Assembly: GCA_045545455.1 (NCBI GenBank)
Contig: JAZQAY010000124.1
Span: forward strand, 1-12,596
Origin: RUG754 sp045545455
GTDB taxonomy: Bacteria; Bacillota; Clostridia; Peptostreptococcales; Anaerovoracaceae
DNA: 12,596 bases
Reading direction: 5' to 3'
Shown here: positions 1 to 6,736 of the stretch, piece by piece
Layout of the letters: each line of letters begins with the position of its first letter
Position numbering within the stretch: the stretch's first letter is position 1
The notes under the pieces: model-generated
The model's database searches: none
What the model was told of the DNA's origin: nothing
What the model saw: only the letters and a program-made list of their open reading frames with translations
Program-made: the position numbers and the translations under genes

Positions 1-23
1 CTCCCATATGACATATCATTGCG

Positions 24-2825
24 TTATTTCTTTCCTTTAAACTTAAGTTTGATGCCCTGCTTGATGCCGTTCCCGAGAACGTACTTGATCTTGTCCTCTG
101 AACGTCTCATGGTTGAGCATTCCGGGTTATCTCTTGTGAGATGTATAGCGTCGAACTCGCACTTGGTGGTGCAGACTCCGCAGCCGATGCACTGGTTCTC
201 ATCGACAAAGGATGCACCGCACTCGAGACATCTTGATGTCTCAGCCTTGACCTGTTCCTCGGTGAATATAAGCTTGGGATCTCTGAAGGATCTTTCGCCT
301 GCCTTAGAGAGGTCAACTCCGGGGATCTGTCTCTTGGAGTTGTCATAGGACTCGACCTTGATGTCTTCCTTATCAAGTTCGATGAATTCGTTCTTTCTGG
401 TCCTTGCCAGCTTGAGGTCTGAACCGGGACGAACGAATCTGTGGATGGAGAGAGCTCCTTCCTTACCTGCTGCGATGGCGTCGATAGCGAACTTAGGTCC
501 GGTGTAGACGTCTCCTCCGACGAAGATGTCGGGTTCTGCAGTCTGATAGGTAAGAGGATCAGCTACAGCGCCGTTTCCTCTTCCGAGCTCTACCTTGGAT
601 CCCTTCAGAAGGTCTCCCCAGAGGATGCTCTGTCCTACTGAAAGAACGATGTGCTTGCACTCTATTGTAACAGTATCGTTTTCATCGTATTCAGGTGAGA
701 ATCTCTTGTTCTCATCATAAACTCTGGTGCACTTCTTAAGAACGATCCCACAGACTTCGCCGTTCTCTGTAAGGATCTCTTTGGGACCCCAGCCGCAGTT
801 GATCTGTACTCCGTCTTCCTCAGCCTCAGCCACTTCATTGTCTGATGCGGGCATGATGTCGCGGGATTCGAGGCAGAACATGCTGACCTTGGGTGCTCCT
901 ACCTTGACGGATGATCTTGCTGCGTCAATAGCTACGTTTCCGCCTCCGATGACAACGATGTCACCCTTCACGTCGTACTTCTCGTTAGCTCCGACTTCTC
1001 TTAAGAATTCAACGGCTGTGGTAACGCCCTCAGCGTCCTCTCCGGGAACTCCTACGCCCTTGCCGCCCTGGCAGCCGATGGCGATGTAGAATGCCTTGTA
1101 GCCCTGAGCTCTCAGTTCGTCGAGAGTTACGTCCTTGCCTACCTCAACTCCGCACTTGATGTCTACGCCGAATTCCTTGATAACGTCGATCTCAGCCTGG
1201 ATGACATCTTTCTCGAGCTTGAAGGAAGGGATTCCGTAGGTGAGCATTCCGCCGGGCTTATCGTTCTTCTCGAAGATGGTAGGACGGTAGCCTTTTTCTG
1301 CAAGGTAGAATGCGCAGCTGAGTCCCGCAGGACCTGCTCCGATTATGGCGATCTTCTCGTCGAAGCCGCCTTCTGCCTTGGGAATGACTTTCTTAGGGAT
1401 GAATCTGGTCTCAGCGTTCAGATCCTGCATCGCGATGAATTTCTTTACTTCATCGATTGCTACTGCCATGTCGATGGTTCCTCTGGTGCAGGCATCTTCG
1501 CAGCGGCGGTTACAGATGTGTCCGCAGATGGCGGGAAGAGGATTGTTCTTCTTGATGAGTTCGAGAGCTTCCTGATATCTTCCCTCTTTAGCCATCCTGA
1601 GATATCCTTCGATACCGATGTGCGCAGGGCATGCAGCCTTACAAGGAGCTGAACCTGTATCATATGCAGGTCTTCTGTTGTTTTCTGTGTAATCGAAGTC
1701 CCAGTCTTCTCTTCCCCACTTCTTGTCGGAAGGAAGGAGGTGCTTGGGATACTTAACTTCGGATCCGTCTTTTCTGCAAAGCTTCTGTCCCAGTTTAACT
1801 GCGCCTGCAGGGCAGAATTCCACGCATCTTCCGCAGGCCACGCACTTTTCTTTATCCACGTGGGCTACGTATGCTGAACGTGACATATTGGGGGTGTTGA
1901 AGAGCTGTGAAGTCCTCAGTGCGTAGCAGATGTCTACGTTACAGTTACAGATAGCGAAGATCTTCTCTTCACCGTCGATGTTCGTGATCTGGTGTACGTA
2001 GCCATTATCCTCAGCTTTCTTAAGAAGTTCCATTACTTCTTCTCTGGTGATGTATCTTCCGTCCTTGTTGGTCTCAACTACGTAGTCGGCCATGTCGCCC
2101 ACTGCGATACACCAGTCGAGCTCGTCGTCTCCACAGTTCATACCGTAGGTCTGTGTGGCGCGGCGGCATGAGCAGGAGGATGCTGCGTACTTTCCGTCAT
2201 ATTTGTCAAGCCAGTGTGAGATGTGCTCTACGCTTACCGACTTGTCTTCCATTTCGATGGCCTTCTCTACCGGGATGACGTGCATACCGATACCTGAACC
2301 TCCGGGAGGCACCATCTTGGTGATCTTCTCCAGGGGAAGTCTGGTCATCAGGTTGAAGAAGTATCCGAGTTCGGGATGTTCCCAAAGAAGGTTGGGGTTC
2401 ATTACCGTGAACTCAGCTGAACCGGGTACGAACATGGGAACCAGCCATCTCTTCTCGCCGTTAGGGTTCTGACCGTCCAGGTTCTCCCAGTTGTATTCCA
2501 GAACACCCATCCATGAAAGGTGTTCCAGAAGATCTGTGAGCTTCTGGTCATCGAGACCTGAAGCCTGCTTGATCTGCTCAAACGTCTTAGGCTTTCTGAT
2601 GCCGCCGAATGAAAGGCAGAGGTTCGCCTCTTCATCTGTAAGGATGGTAGCGAGCGCCCAGTATTCGGGATCCCTCGTGGTGAGTTTCTTCACTCCGAGA
2701 TGATGGAGAGCACGTGACGTTATCATCTTTGACAGCTTGATTATGGGTTCTCTCACGGGAGCATCCGGATCGTAACCTTCGGGGAGCCAGCCGTCAATGT
2801 AGCTTTTTTCTAAAATGTCGTTCAT
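24..2825 (-). CDS. Large Fe-S/FAD NAD(P)-dependent oxidoreductase, GltD/NfnL-like with extra ferredoxin modules
   Basis: A 933-residue cytoplasmic electron-transfer protein; its physiological partner is unknown. Residues about 55-115 look like a winged-helix segment. A cysteine-rich module follows (CSC at 218-220, later C231, C239 and a CNCNVDIC stretch near 293-300), then a ferredoxin motif CVACGRCVEFCP (cysteines 328, 331, 334, 338). The GltD-type N-terminal cluster region comes next (C395, C399, then CGHICNRRCEDAC at 434-446). The FAD dinucleotide fold has GAGPAG at 496-501, and the NAD(P) fold has GGGNVAIDAAR near 627-637. A C-terminal ferredoxin lies at 866-889 (CLECG, CIGCGVCTTKC). The glutamate synthase small subunit/NfnL relationship is clear in the middle; the N-terminal third is unusual. 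I chose the ATG at 2825 because GGAG lies 7 nt upstream; the in-frame ATG at 2838-2840 has no such site and lies upstream of the GGAG. It is co-transcribed with hypB (40-nt gap). No glutamate synthase large subunit is visible, so glutamate synthesis is not implied. Confidence 0.85.
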   Translation of the reverse strand: MNDILEKSYIDGWLPEGYDPDAPVREPIIKLSKMITSRALHHLGVKKLTTRDPEYWALATILTDEEANLCLSFGGIRKPKTFEQIKQASGLDDQKLTDLLEHLSWMGVLEYNWENLDGQNPNGEKRWLVPMFVPGSAEFTVMNPNLLWEHPELGYFFNLMTRLPLEKITKMVPPGGSGIGMHVIPVEKAIEMEDKSVSVEHISHWLDKYDGKYAASSCSCRRATQTYGMNCGDDELDWCIAVGDMADYVVETNKDGRYITREEVMELLKKAEDNGYVHQITNIDGEEKIFAICNCNVDICYALRTSQLFNTPNMSRSAYVAHVDKEKCVACGRCVEFCPAGAVKLGQKLCRKDGSEVKYPKHLLPSDKKWGREDWDFDYTENNRRPAYDTGSAPCKAACPAHIGIEGYLRMAKEGRYQEALELIKKNNPLPAICGHICNRRCEDACTRGTIDMAVAIDEVKKFIAMQDLNAETRFIPKKVIPKAEGGFDEKIAIIGAGPAGLSCAFYLAEKGYRPTIFEKNDKPGGMLTYGIPSFKLEKDVIQAEIDVIKEFGVDIKCGVEVGKDVTLDELRAQGYKAFYIAIGCQGGKGVGVPGEDAEGVTTAVEFLREVGANEKYDVKGDIVVIGGGNVAIDAARSSVKVGAPKVSMFCLESRDIMPASDNEVAEAEEDGVQINCGWGPKEILTENGEVCGIVLKKCTRVYDENKRFSPEYDENDTVTIECKHIVLSVGQSILWGDLLKGSKVELGRGNGAVADPLTYQTAEPDIFVGGDVYTGPKFAIDAIAAGKEGALSIHRFVRPGSDLKLARTRKNEFIELDKEDIKVESYDNSKRQIPGVDLSKAGERSFRDPKLIFTEEQVKAETSRCLECGASFVDENQCIGCGVCTTKCEFDAIHLTRDNPECSTMRRSEDKIKYVLGNGIKQGIKLKFKGKK

Positions 2826-2865
2826 TTTTTCACTCCACATACATTAAATAATAATACCTTGTATA

Positions 2866-3540
2866 TCAGGCTTCCTGAAAAGCTCTGACTTCCTTCCTGA
2901 GCCATGCGGCCCAGTCTTCGAAGCCCTCTCCGGTCTTGGCAGACACGAAGAATATATCACAATTCGGGTTTCTCATGCGGATCCTCTCCACAACGTCTTC
3001 CTTCGAGAAGTCGTCGAATACCAGAAGGGTATCGCACTTGTTTATGAGAACCACGTCTGCGATCTGGAACATAAGGGGGTACTTGAGGGGCTTGTCGTCA
3101 CCTTCAGGTACCGAAAGGATCATGGCGTTCTTCACAGCTCCTGTGTCGAACTCTGCAGGGCAGACCAGGTTTCCCACGTTCTCCAGAACTACCAGGTCGA
3201 GGTCTTCTGTGCCGAATTCTCTCAGGCCCTGTCTGGTCATGTCAGCGTCCAGGTGGCACATGCCTCCCGTGTGGAGCTGGATGGCTCTCGCGCCTGTCTC
3301 TGTTATAGTCTTCGCATCCACGTCGGAATCGATATCCGCTTCCATGATACCGATCTTCATCTCGTCCTTAAGCATGGAGATCGTACGCACCAGCGTGGTG
3401 GTCTTGCCTGCTCCCGGTGACGACATGAGATTGAGAAGGAAGGTGTTCTGTGCCTTCAGTTCCTTTCTCAGTTCATCAGCGTCTCTGTCGTTATCGGAAA
3501 GGATGCTTTCCTTGACTTCTATGATCCTGTAATCCTTCAT
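2866..3540 (-). CDS. hypB: HypB, hydrogenase/nickel-enzyme maturation GTPase
   Basis: This 224-residue SIMIBI-class GTPase would deliver nickel to a metalloenzyme precursor, classically [NiFe]-hydrogenase, together with HypA. Visible motifs: the P-loop SSPGAGKTT at 40-48, EADIDSDVD at 68-75, GGMCHLDAD with the metal ligands C95-H96, ENVGNLVCPAEFD at 120-131 carrying C127, the guanine-specificity motif NKCD at 167-170, and SAKTGEG at 200-206. The C-H...C trio is the conserved dimer-interface Ni/Zn site of the family. The N-terminal CxxCGC nickel motif and the His-rich stretch of some homologues are absent. The start has AAGGAGG 7 nt upstream. It is the first gene of the operon with the large oxidoreductase. 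No hypA, hydrogenase, urease or CO dehydrogenase gene is in view, so the client enzyme is unknown. Confidence 0.95.
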   Translation of the reverse strand: MKDYRIIEVKESILSDNDRDADELRKELKAQNTFLLNLMSSPGAGKTTTLVRTISMLKDEMKIGIMEADIDSDVDAKTITETGARAIQLHTGGMCHLDADMTRQGLREFGTEDLDLVVLENVGNLVCPAEFDTGAVKNAMILSVPEGDDKPLKYPLMFQIADVVLINKCDTLLVFDDFSKEDVVERIRMRNPNCDIFFVSAKTGEGFEDWAAWLRKEVRAFQEA

Positions 3541-3566
3541 TTTTAGTCCTCCTTGACTGACATGTT

Positions 3567-3595
3567 ATACTAACATTTTGGCAAGATTTTGTCAA
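3567..3595 (-). promoter_or_regulatory. Sigma-A-type promoter of the hypB operon
   Basis: On the minus strand a perfect -35 TTGACA (3590-3595) is separated by 17 nt from a -10 TAGTAT (3567-3572). It lies 27 nt before the hypB start, leaving a short leader with a strong ribosome binding site. Confidence 0.7.
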
Positions 3596-3626
3596 TGATT
3601 TCAACGGTTTTCGGGGTGCCCCGGGG

Positions 3627-3654
3627 TTGTATTTTTTGCGCCTTAAGATATAAT
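3627..3654 (+). promoter_or_regulatory. Sigma-A-type promoter of the flavin reductase-like gene
   Basis: -35 TTGTAT (3627-3632), 16-nt spacer and a consensus -10 TATAAT (3649-3654). The predicted transcript begins near 3661. It is back to back with the hypB promoter; a GC-rich palindromic patch (CGGGGTGCCCCG, 3612-3623) lies between the two. Confidence 0.7.
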
Positions 3655-3660
3655 TGAAAT

Positions 3661-3690
3661 GCAGGCAAAATTATCAGAAAATTGCCCTGC
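3661..3690 (+). other. 5' leader stem-loop ahead of the flavin reductase-like gene
   Basis: Right at the predicted transcript start, GCAGGCAA (3661-3668) can pair with TTGCCCTGC (3682-3690) with one bulged C, closing a 13-nt loop. The AAAGGA ribosome binding site starts 3 nt after it. It could stabilise the mRNA or affect initiation; no known riboswitch class is recognised. Confidence 0.4.
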
Positions 3691-3705
3691 GTAAAGGACC
3701 ATTTT

Positions 3706-4272
3706 ATGAGAACAAAATTAAAGATCACCGAGGGTATTTTTCCCATGCCGGTACTGATGGTTGCAACCTATAACGAAGATGGGTCCGTTAACGTCATGAA
3801 CGCAGCCTGGGGCACCATGCAGGAGAGAAACACCGTAGCCCTCAATCTCACAGAATCACATAAGACCGTTAAGAACATCAAGGCGAGAGGCGCCTTCACC
3901 GTAAGCATCGCAGACGCAAAGCACGTGGTGGAAGCCGACTACTTCGGAGTAGAATCCGGAAACAAGGTTGCTGACAAGCTCGCAGCCACAGGCCTCACAG
4001 CTTCAAAGGCTGAGTCAGTTGACGCACCCGTGATCAACGAGTTCTCCCTCTGCCTGGAGTGCGAGTTCGTGGAATACCAGCATAACGAGTACGGAGTAGG
4101 CGTCATCGGCAAGGTCGTGAACGTCACTGCAGACGAGAGCGTTATGGTTGACGGCAAGGTAGACATGGACAAGGTGGATGCCATCGCATTCGACCCCTAC
4201 ACCCATGGCTACTACAGCGTCAAGGGCCGCGTAGGCGAAGCCTTCAAGGACGGCCTGAAGCTCAAGAAATAA
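3706..4272 (+). CDS. Flavin reductase-like, FMN-binding split-barrel protein
   Basis: This 188-residue protein has the flow of the flavin reductase/flavoredoxin family: a start of the form KITEGIFPMPVLMVAT, then NVMNAAWGTMQERNTVALNL, then SHKTVKNIKARGAFTVSIAD, with a C-terminal YYSVKGRVGEAF. Family members bind FMN and pass electrons from NAD(P)H or a partner protein to acceptors; substrate and partner cannot be told from sequence. An upstream TTG at 3682 is in frame, but AAAGGA at 3693-3698 sits 7 nt before the ATG at 3706, so that ATG is the start. It is the only plus-strand gene here, divergent from hypB and convergent with mnmM. Sharing an intergenic region with an Fe-S/FAD oxidoreductase operon hints at a redox theme, but this is inference only. 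Confidence 0.88.
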   Translation: MRTKLKITEGIFPMPVLMVATYNEDGSVNVMNAAWGTMQERNTVALNLTESHKTVKNIKARGAFTVSIADAKHVVEADYFGVESGNKVADKLAATGLTASKAESVDAPVINEFSLCLECEFVEYQHNEYGVGVIGKVVNVTADESVMVDGKVDMDKVDAIAFDPYTHGYYSVKGRVGEAFKDGLKLKK

Positions 4273-4280
4273 GGCAAACA

Positions 4281-4309
4281 AAAAACTTCCGGCGCATCCG
4301 GAAGTTTTT
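4281..4309. terminator. Bidirectional rho-independent terminator
   Basis: The stem AAAAACTTCCGG / CCGGAAGTTTTT with loop CGCAT forms an A-tract/hairpin/T-tract that works on both strands. It lies 8 nt after the flavin reductase stop on the plus strand and 4 nt beyond the mnmM stop on the minus strand, closing both convergent units. Confidence 0.92.
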
Positions 4310-4313
4310 ATTG

Positions 4314-4880
4314 TCATTTTTTCGTTATCCAAAGTATCTCAGGCGGATGATTCTTCTGATTCAGCATGTTGGCGAAGACCGCGTGGTACTTCTTTGAGTC
4401 AAGCTGCTCCGCCCAGCTTATCACGGCTTTCTTTTCAGCCTGTCCCTCTTCATGTCCGTCGTAGAGCACCGCGGTCACCACGCCTCCCGGGCGGATGGCC
4501 TTAAGCGCCTCCTCAAGTCCCTTAAGGGTCTCCTCTTTTTCGGTGGTTATGGTGTGGTCCCCTCCCGGAAGATATCCCAGGTTGAATACCACGGCTGCTA
4601 CGCTTCCTTCGGGTACGTGGTCGCCGATGGCTGAGAACGACTCTTTCAGTAAATGCACGTTTCTTATCCCATGTGCGTGAAGATGAGTCTCAGTAAGTAT
4701 CAGCGCCTTCATCTGAACGTCAAAGGCGTATACTTTGCCCTCTTCACCTACCGCCTGTGCGAGAGCCAGGGTGTCCTGCCCCGTTCCGCAGGTTGCGTCC
4801 ACCACCGTGTCCCCGGGCTTTATATATGAGAGCGTCACGAACATCGCGAGCTCCGTCGTTTTGGTTATGAGGTTATTCAT
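4314..4880 (-). CDS. mnmM: tRNA 5-aminomethyl-2-thiouridine methyltransferase MnmM (YtqB family)
   Basis: A 188-residue class I SAM-dependent methyltransferase of the YtqB family, formerly called putative rRNA methylase. B. subtilis YtqB (MnmM) methylates nm5s2U34 of tRNA to mnm5s2U34. SAM motif I is DATCGTGQDT at 28-37, the acidic end of strand 2 is FDVQ at 53-56, and the family signature NLGYLPGGDH is at 100-109. A PGGVV turn is at 131-135 and the C-terminal NHPPEILWITKK closes the fold. Length matches the family. The start ATG overlaps the last 8 nt of the transporter gene, with AAAGGA 6 nt upstream, so the two are probably translationally coupled. It is the last gene of the XRE-EamA-MnmM unit. 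Confidence 0.85.
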   Translation of the reverse strand: MNNLITKTTELAMFVTLSYIKPGDTVVDATCGTGQDTLALAQAVGEEGKVYAFDVQMKALILTETHLHAHGIRNVHLLKESFSAIGDHVPEGSVAAVVFNLGYLPGGDHTITTEKEETLKGLEEALKAIRPGGVVTAVLYDGHEEGQAEKKAVISWAEQLDSKKYHAVFANMLNQKNHPPEILWITKK

Positions 4881-5748
4881 TATTCGTCCTTTCGCTGAGG
4901 AAGGCTGATCCGATTATGAGTACCGCGCCTATGATAACGGGTACTGTCAGCGGTTCACCAAGGAAGATCCATGATGCTATCACCGCAACCACAGGGTCGA
5001 TATAGCTGAAAACAGCCACCGCTTGGGCGCTCATGCGTTCCATGCTTCCAAAGTAGAAGAAGTACACAAGGCCTGTATGAATTATACCGACAATCAGCAC
5101 CAGCACGATTGTGATGGTATCGAGCTGGATCGCCGAGATATCTTCCGTCATGAGTATGTAAGGGATCAGAACTATCCCTGCGGATGCCAGCTGTATTATG
5201 GTCTTCTCATAGGGATCCACACCCAGGGTTATCTTATTTATGACGACCGCCATGGTGTAGAGCACTGCCGCCGCAAGGCCGAAGGCCACGCCCTTAAGGC
5301 TTCCGGTGTCCCCTCCTCCAAGTACTCCTGACACAAGGATCATTCCCAGGAAGGCGATCAGAGCGTAGAACATCTTCCTTCCCGTCAGCTTCTCCTTAAA
5401 GAATATGGGCGACACCAATATAAGAAGTGTCGGCTGCAGGTAATAGCAAAGCGTCGCCACCGCCACCGTGGTGAACCTGTAGGCCTCGAAGAGGAAGATC
5501 CAGTTCACTCCGATGATGGCTCCGTTGAGTATCAGAAGAAAGAGCTTCTTTCTATCTATTCCGTGGAATATCCTTTGCCCTCTTACCTTGACAAAGGCGC
5601 CAAGCGAGAGAGACCCCAGGATCCCTCTGGAGAATGCCAGGGCTGCTGATGATAAGGCGATATTTCTCCTGAATATACCTATCGTACCCACGATCACCAT
5701 GGCCATTATAAATTGTGCGTATGTCGTTTTCTTAGAGTCGTTTCCCAT
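4873..5748 (-). CDS. EamA/DMT-family membrane transporter
   Basis: A 291-residue, very hydrophobic protein with about ten transmembrane helices in two EamA repeats, roughly residues 10-140 and 150-285. Helix-end motifs typical of the 10-TM drug/metabolite exporters are visible: LCYYLQPTLLILVSPIFFKEKLT at the end of repeat one (with the P and KE of the family) and AVFSYIDPVVAVIASWIFLGEPLT at the end of repeat two. Such proteins move small metabolites across the cytoplasmic membrane, often outward; the substrate is not predictable. Translation starts 21 nt after the XRE stop behind a GGTAAGG site. Being co-transcribed with a regulator suggests controlled export of a metabolite, by inference. 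Confidence 0.88.
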   Translation of the reverse strand: MGNDSKKTTYAQFIMAMVIVGTIGIFRRNIALSSAALAFSRGILGSLSLGAFVKVRGQRIFHGIDRKKLFLLILNGAIIGVNWIFLFEAYRFTTVAVATLCYYLQPTLLILVSPIFFKEKLTGRKMFYALIAFLGMILVSGVLGGGDTGSLKGVAFGLAAAVLYTMAVVINKITLGVDPYEKTIIQLASAGIVLIPYILMTEDISAIQLDTITIVLVLIVGIIHTGLVYFFYFGSMERMSAQAVAVFSYIDPVVAVIASWIFLGEPLTVPVIIGAVLIIGSAFLSERTNNE

Positions 5749-5769
5749 GCTGCCTTACCTGATCAGTTA

Positions 5770-6552
5770 TTACTTATAGAAATCCAGAAGAGTTCCGTCT
5801 TTTATCTTTTCCTTGAGCATTCCCGCCATGGTTCTCTGGTCTTCGAATTTCTCGTAGAGGGTCATGATCTCCTCTGCATTCTTCATGTATTCTTTAGCGA
5901 GTTTTTTGTCATCCTGTTCTTCGATCCTGAGGGCAAGCATCGCGGCCAGGGTGCTCAGGCAGACGTTCTCTGTCTTTCTGATCTCCTCCATCCTGGCCTC
6001 GCCTTGTCTTACGGCTGCCGCGATCTCGGTCTTCAGGAAGTAGAGTTCGGGTATCTTCTCCAGGTAGTACTCAGCCATGGCGTCCTCACCGATGTTGTGA
6101 TACGTGAGAGCCGTAAGGCGAAGCACGTCGATCCTTATATCATCGTCCCTGGTAACGTCCAGAAGACGTTCAGCGATCTCGATCTTTTCCTTGCTCCTTT
6201 CGTTCGGGATCACCATGAGAAGGCAGTTAAGGAGCACCTCGTTATTGGGGTACTTCTTAAGAGCCTCGCGGTAGAAGGCCTCAGCCTTCGCGGGATCCTT
6301 TCTTAAAGGCACGGATTCTGCCACCAGTTCATCCACTTCGTCCATGATCCTCTGCCTGTCGAAGTCCATCAGTTCATCTATGGTTATCCCGAAGAACGAT
6401 GCGATCCTTGGGAGCATCTCTATGTCTGGGCTGGAACTTCCGGTCTCCCATTTGCTCACCGCCTGCGAAGAGACGTTCAGGTATTCCCCAAGCTGCTCCT
6501 GGGTCAGTTTATTGGCCTTTCTTAATTCCTTTATCTTATCTCCGATATTCAT
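5770..6552 (-). CDS. XRE-family transcriptional regulator with TPR-like C-terminal region
   Basis: A 260-residue protein. Residues about 4-60 form a Cro/C1-type helix-turn-helix (LTQEQLGEYLNVSSQAVSKWETG, then PDIEMLPRIASFFGITIDEL). The remaining ~195 residues are helical with TPR-like repeats (AEAFYREALKKYPNNEVLL; LTALTYHNIGEDAMAEYYL), which could sense a ligand, peptide or partner. The open frame runs 24 codons further to 6624, but GGAGG lies 8 nt before the ATG at 6552 and the protein then begins exactly at the helix-turn-helix domain (MNIGDKIKELR), so that start is preferred. It heads the operon with EamA and MnmM, so it is likely autoregulatory and may control the exporter. Its targets are unknown. 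Confidence 0.87.
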   Translation of the reverse strand: MNIGDKIKELRKANKLTQEQLGEYLNVSSQAVSKWETGSSSPDIEMLPRIASFFGITIDELMDFDRQRIMDEVDELVAESVPLRKDPAKAEAFYREALKKYPNNEVLLNCLLMVIPNERSKEKIEIAERLLDVTRDDDIRIDVLRLTALTYHNIGEDAMAEYYLEKIPELYFLKTEIAAAVRQGEARMEEIRKTENVCLSTLAAMLALRIEEQDDKKLAKEYMKNAEEIMTLYEKFEDQRTMAGMLKEKIKDGTLLDFYK

Positions 6553-6640
6553 GTTTGATTCCTCCATATAGTTCTTTTGAACCGGTTCGATCATATTATA
6601 CTGGATGTCTTCAGGATAATCCATGCCCTATCATTAGTTA

Positions 6641-6669
6641 ATTTTACTACCATTGGTTGATTTGGTCAA
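6641..6669 (-). promoter_or_regulatory. Promoter and candidate operator of the XRE-EamA-MnmM operon
   Basis: On the minus strand -35 TTGACC (6664-6669), 17-nt spacer, -10 TAAAAT (6641-6646). A GTTGA-N5-TCAAC inverted repeat (6656-6670) overlaps the -35. Three related motifs, TTGACCAAA, TCAACCAAT and TTAACTAAT (consensus TYRACYAAW), begin 9 and then 19 nt apart across the -35, the spacer and just beyond the -10. This is a natural place for the XRE protein to bind its own promoter. Confidence 0.7.
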
Positions 6670-6680
6670 CGGTGCTCACG

Positions 6681-6719
6681 AAATATATAAAAAGCCCGGA
6701 GCGCGTGCTGCGTTCCGGG
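6681..6719 (-). terminator. Rho-independent terminator after the amidohydrolase pseudogene
   Basis: Minus strand: CCCGGAACGC-AGCAC-GCGCTCCGGG, a 10-bp stem with one A-C mismatch (6695-6719), followed by C and TTTTTATATATTT. It lies 17 nt past the stop at 6737. Confidence 0.85.
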
Positions 6720-6736
6720 TGATCATATCGTTCTTA

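Noticed and set aside
1..19. Start of a further minus-strand gene at the left edge (ATG at 17-19 or 5-7)
   Set aside because: Only a few codons would be visible, the AGGA is about 13 nt from the nearer ATG, and the residues do not match a HypA start. It may exist but cannot be supported.
5713..6306. A 197-codon plus-strand open frame
   Set aside because: Antisense to the XRE regulator gene, crossing a clear operon junction; no protein family seen.
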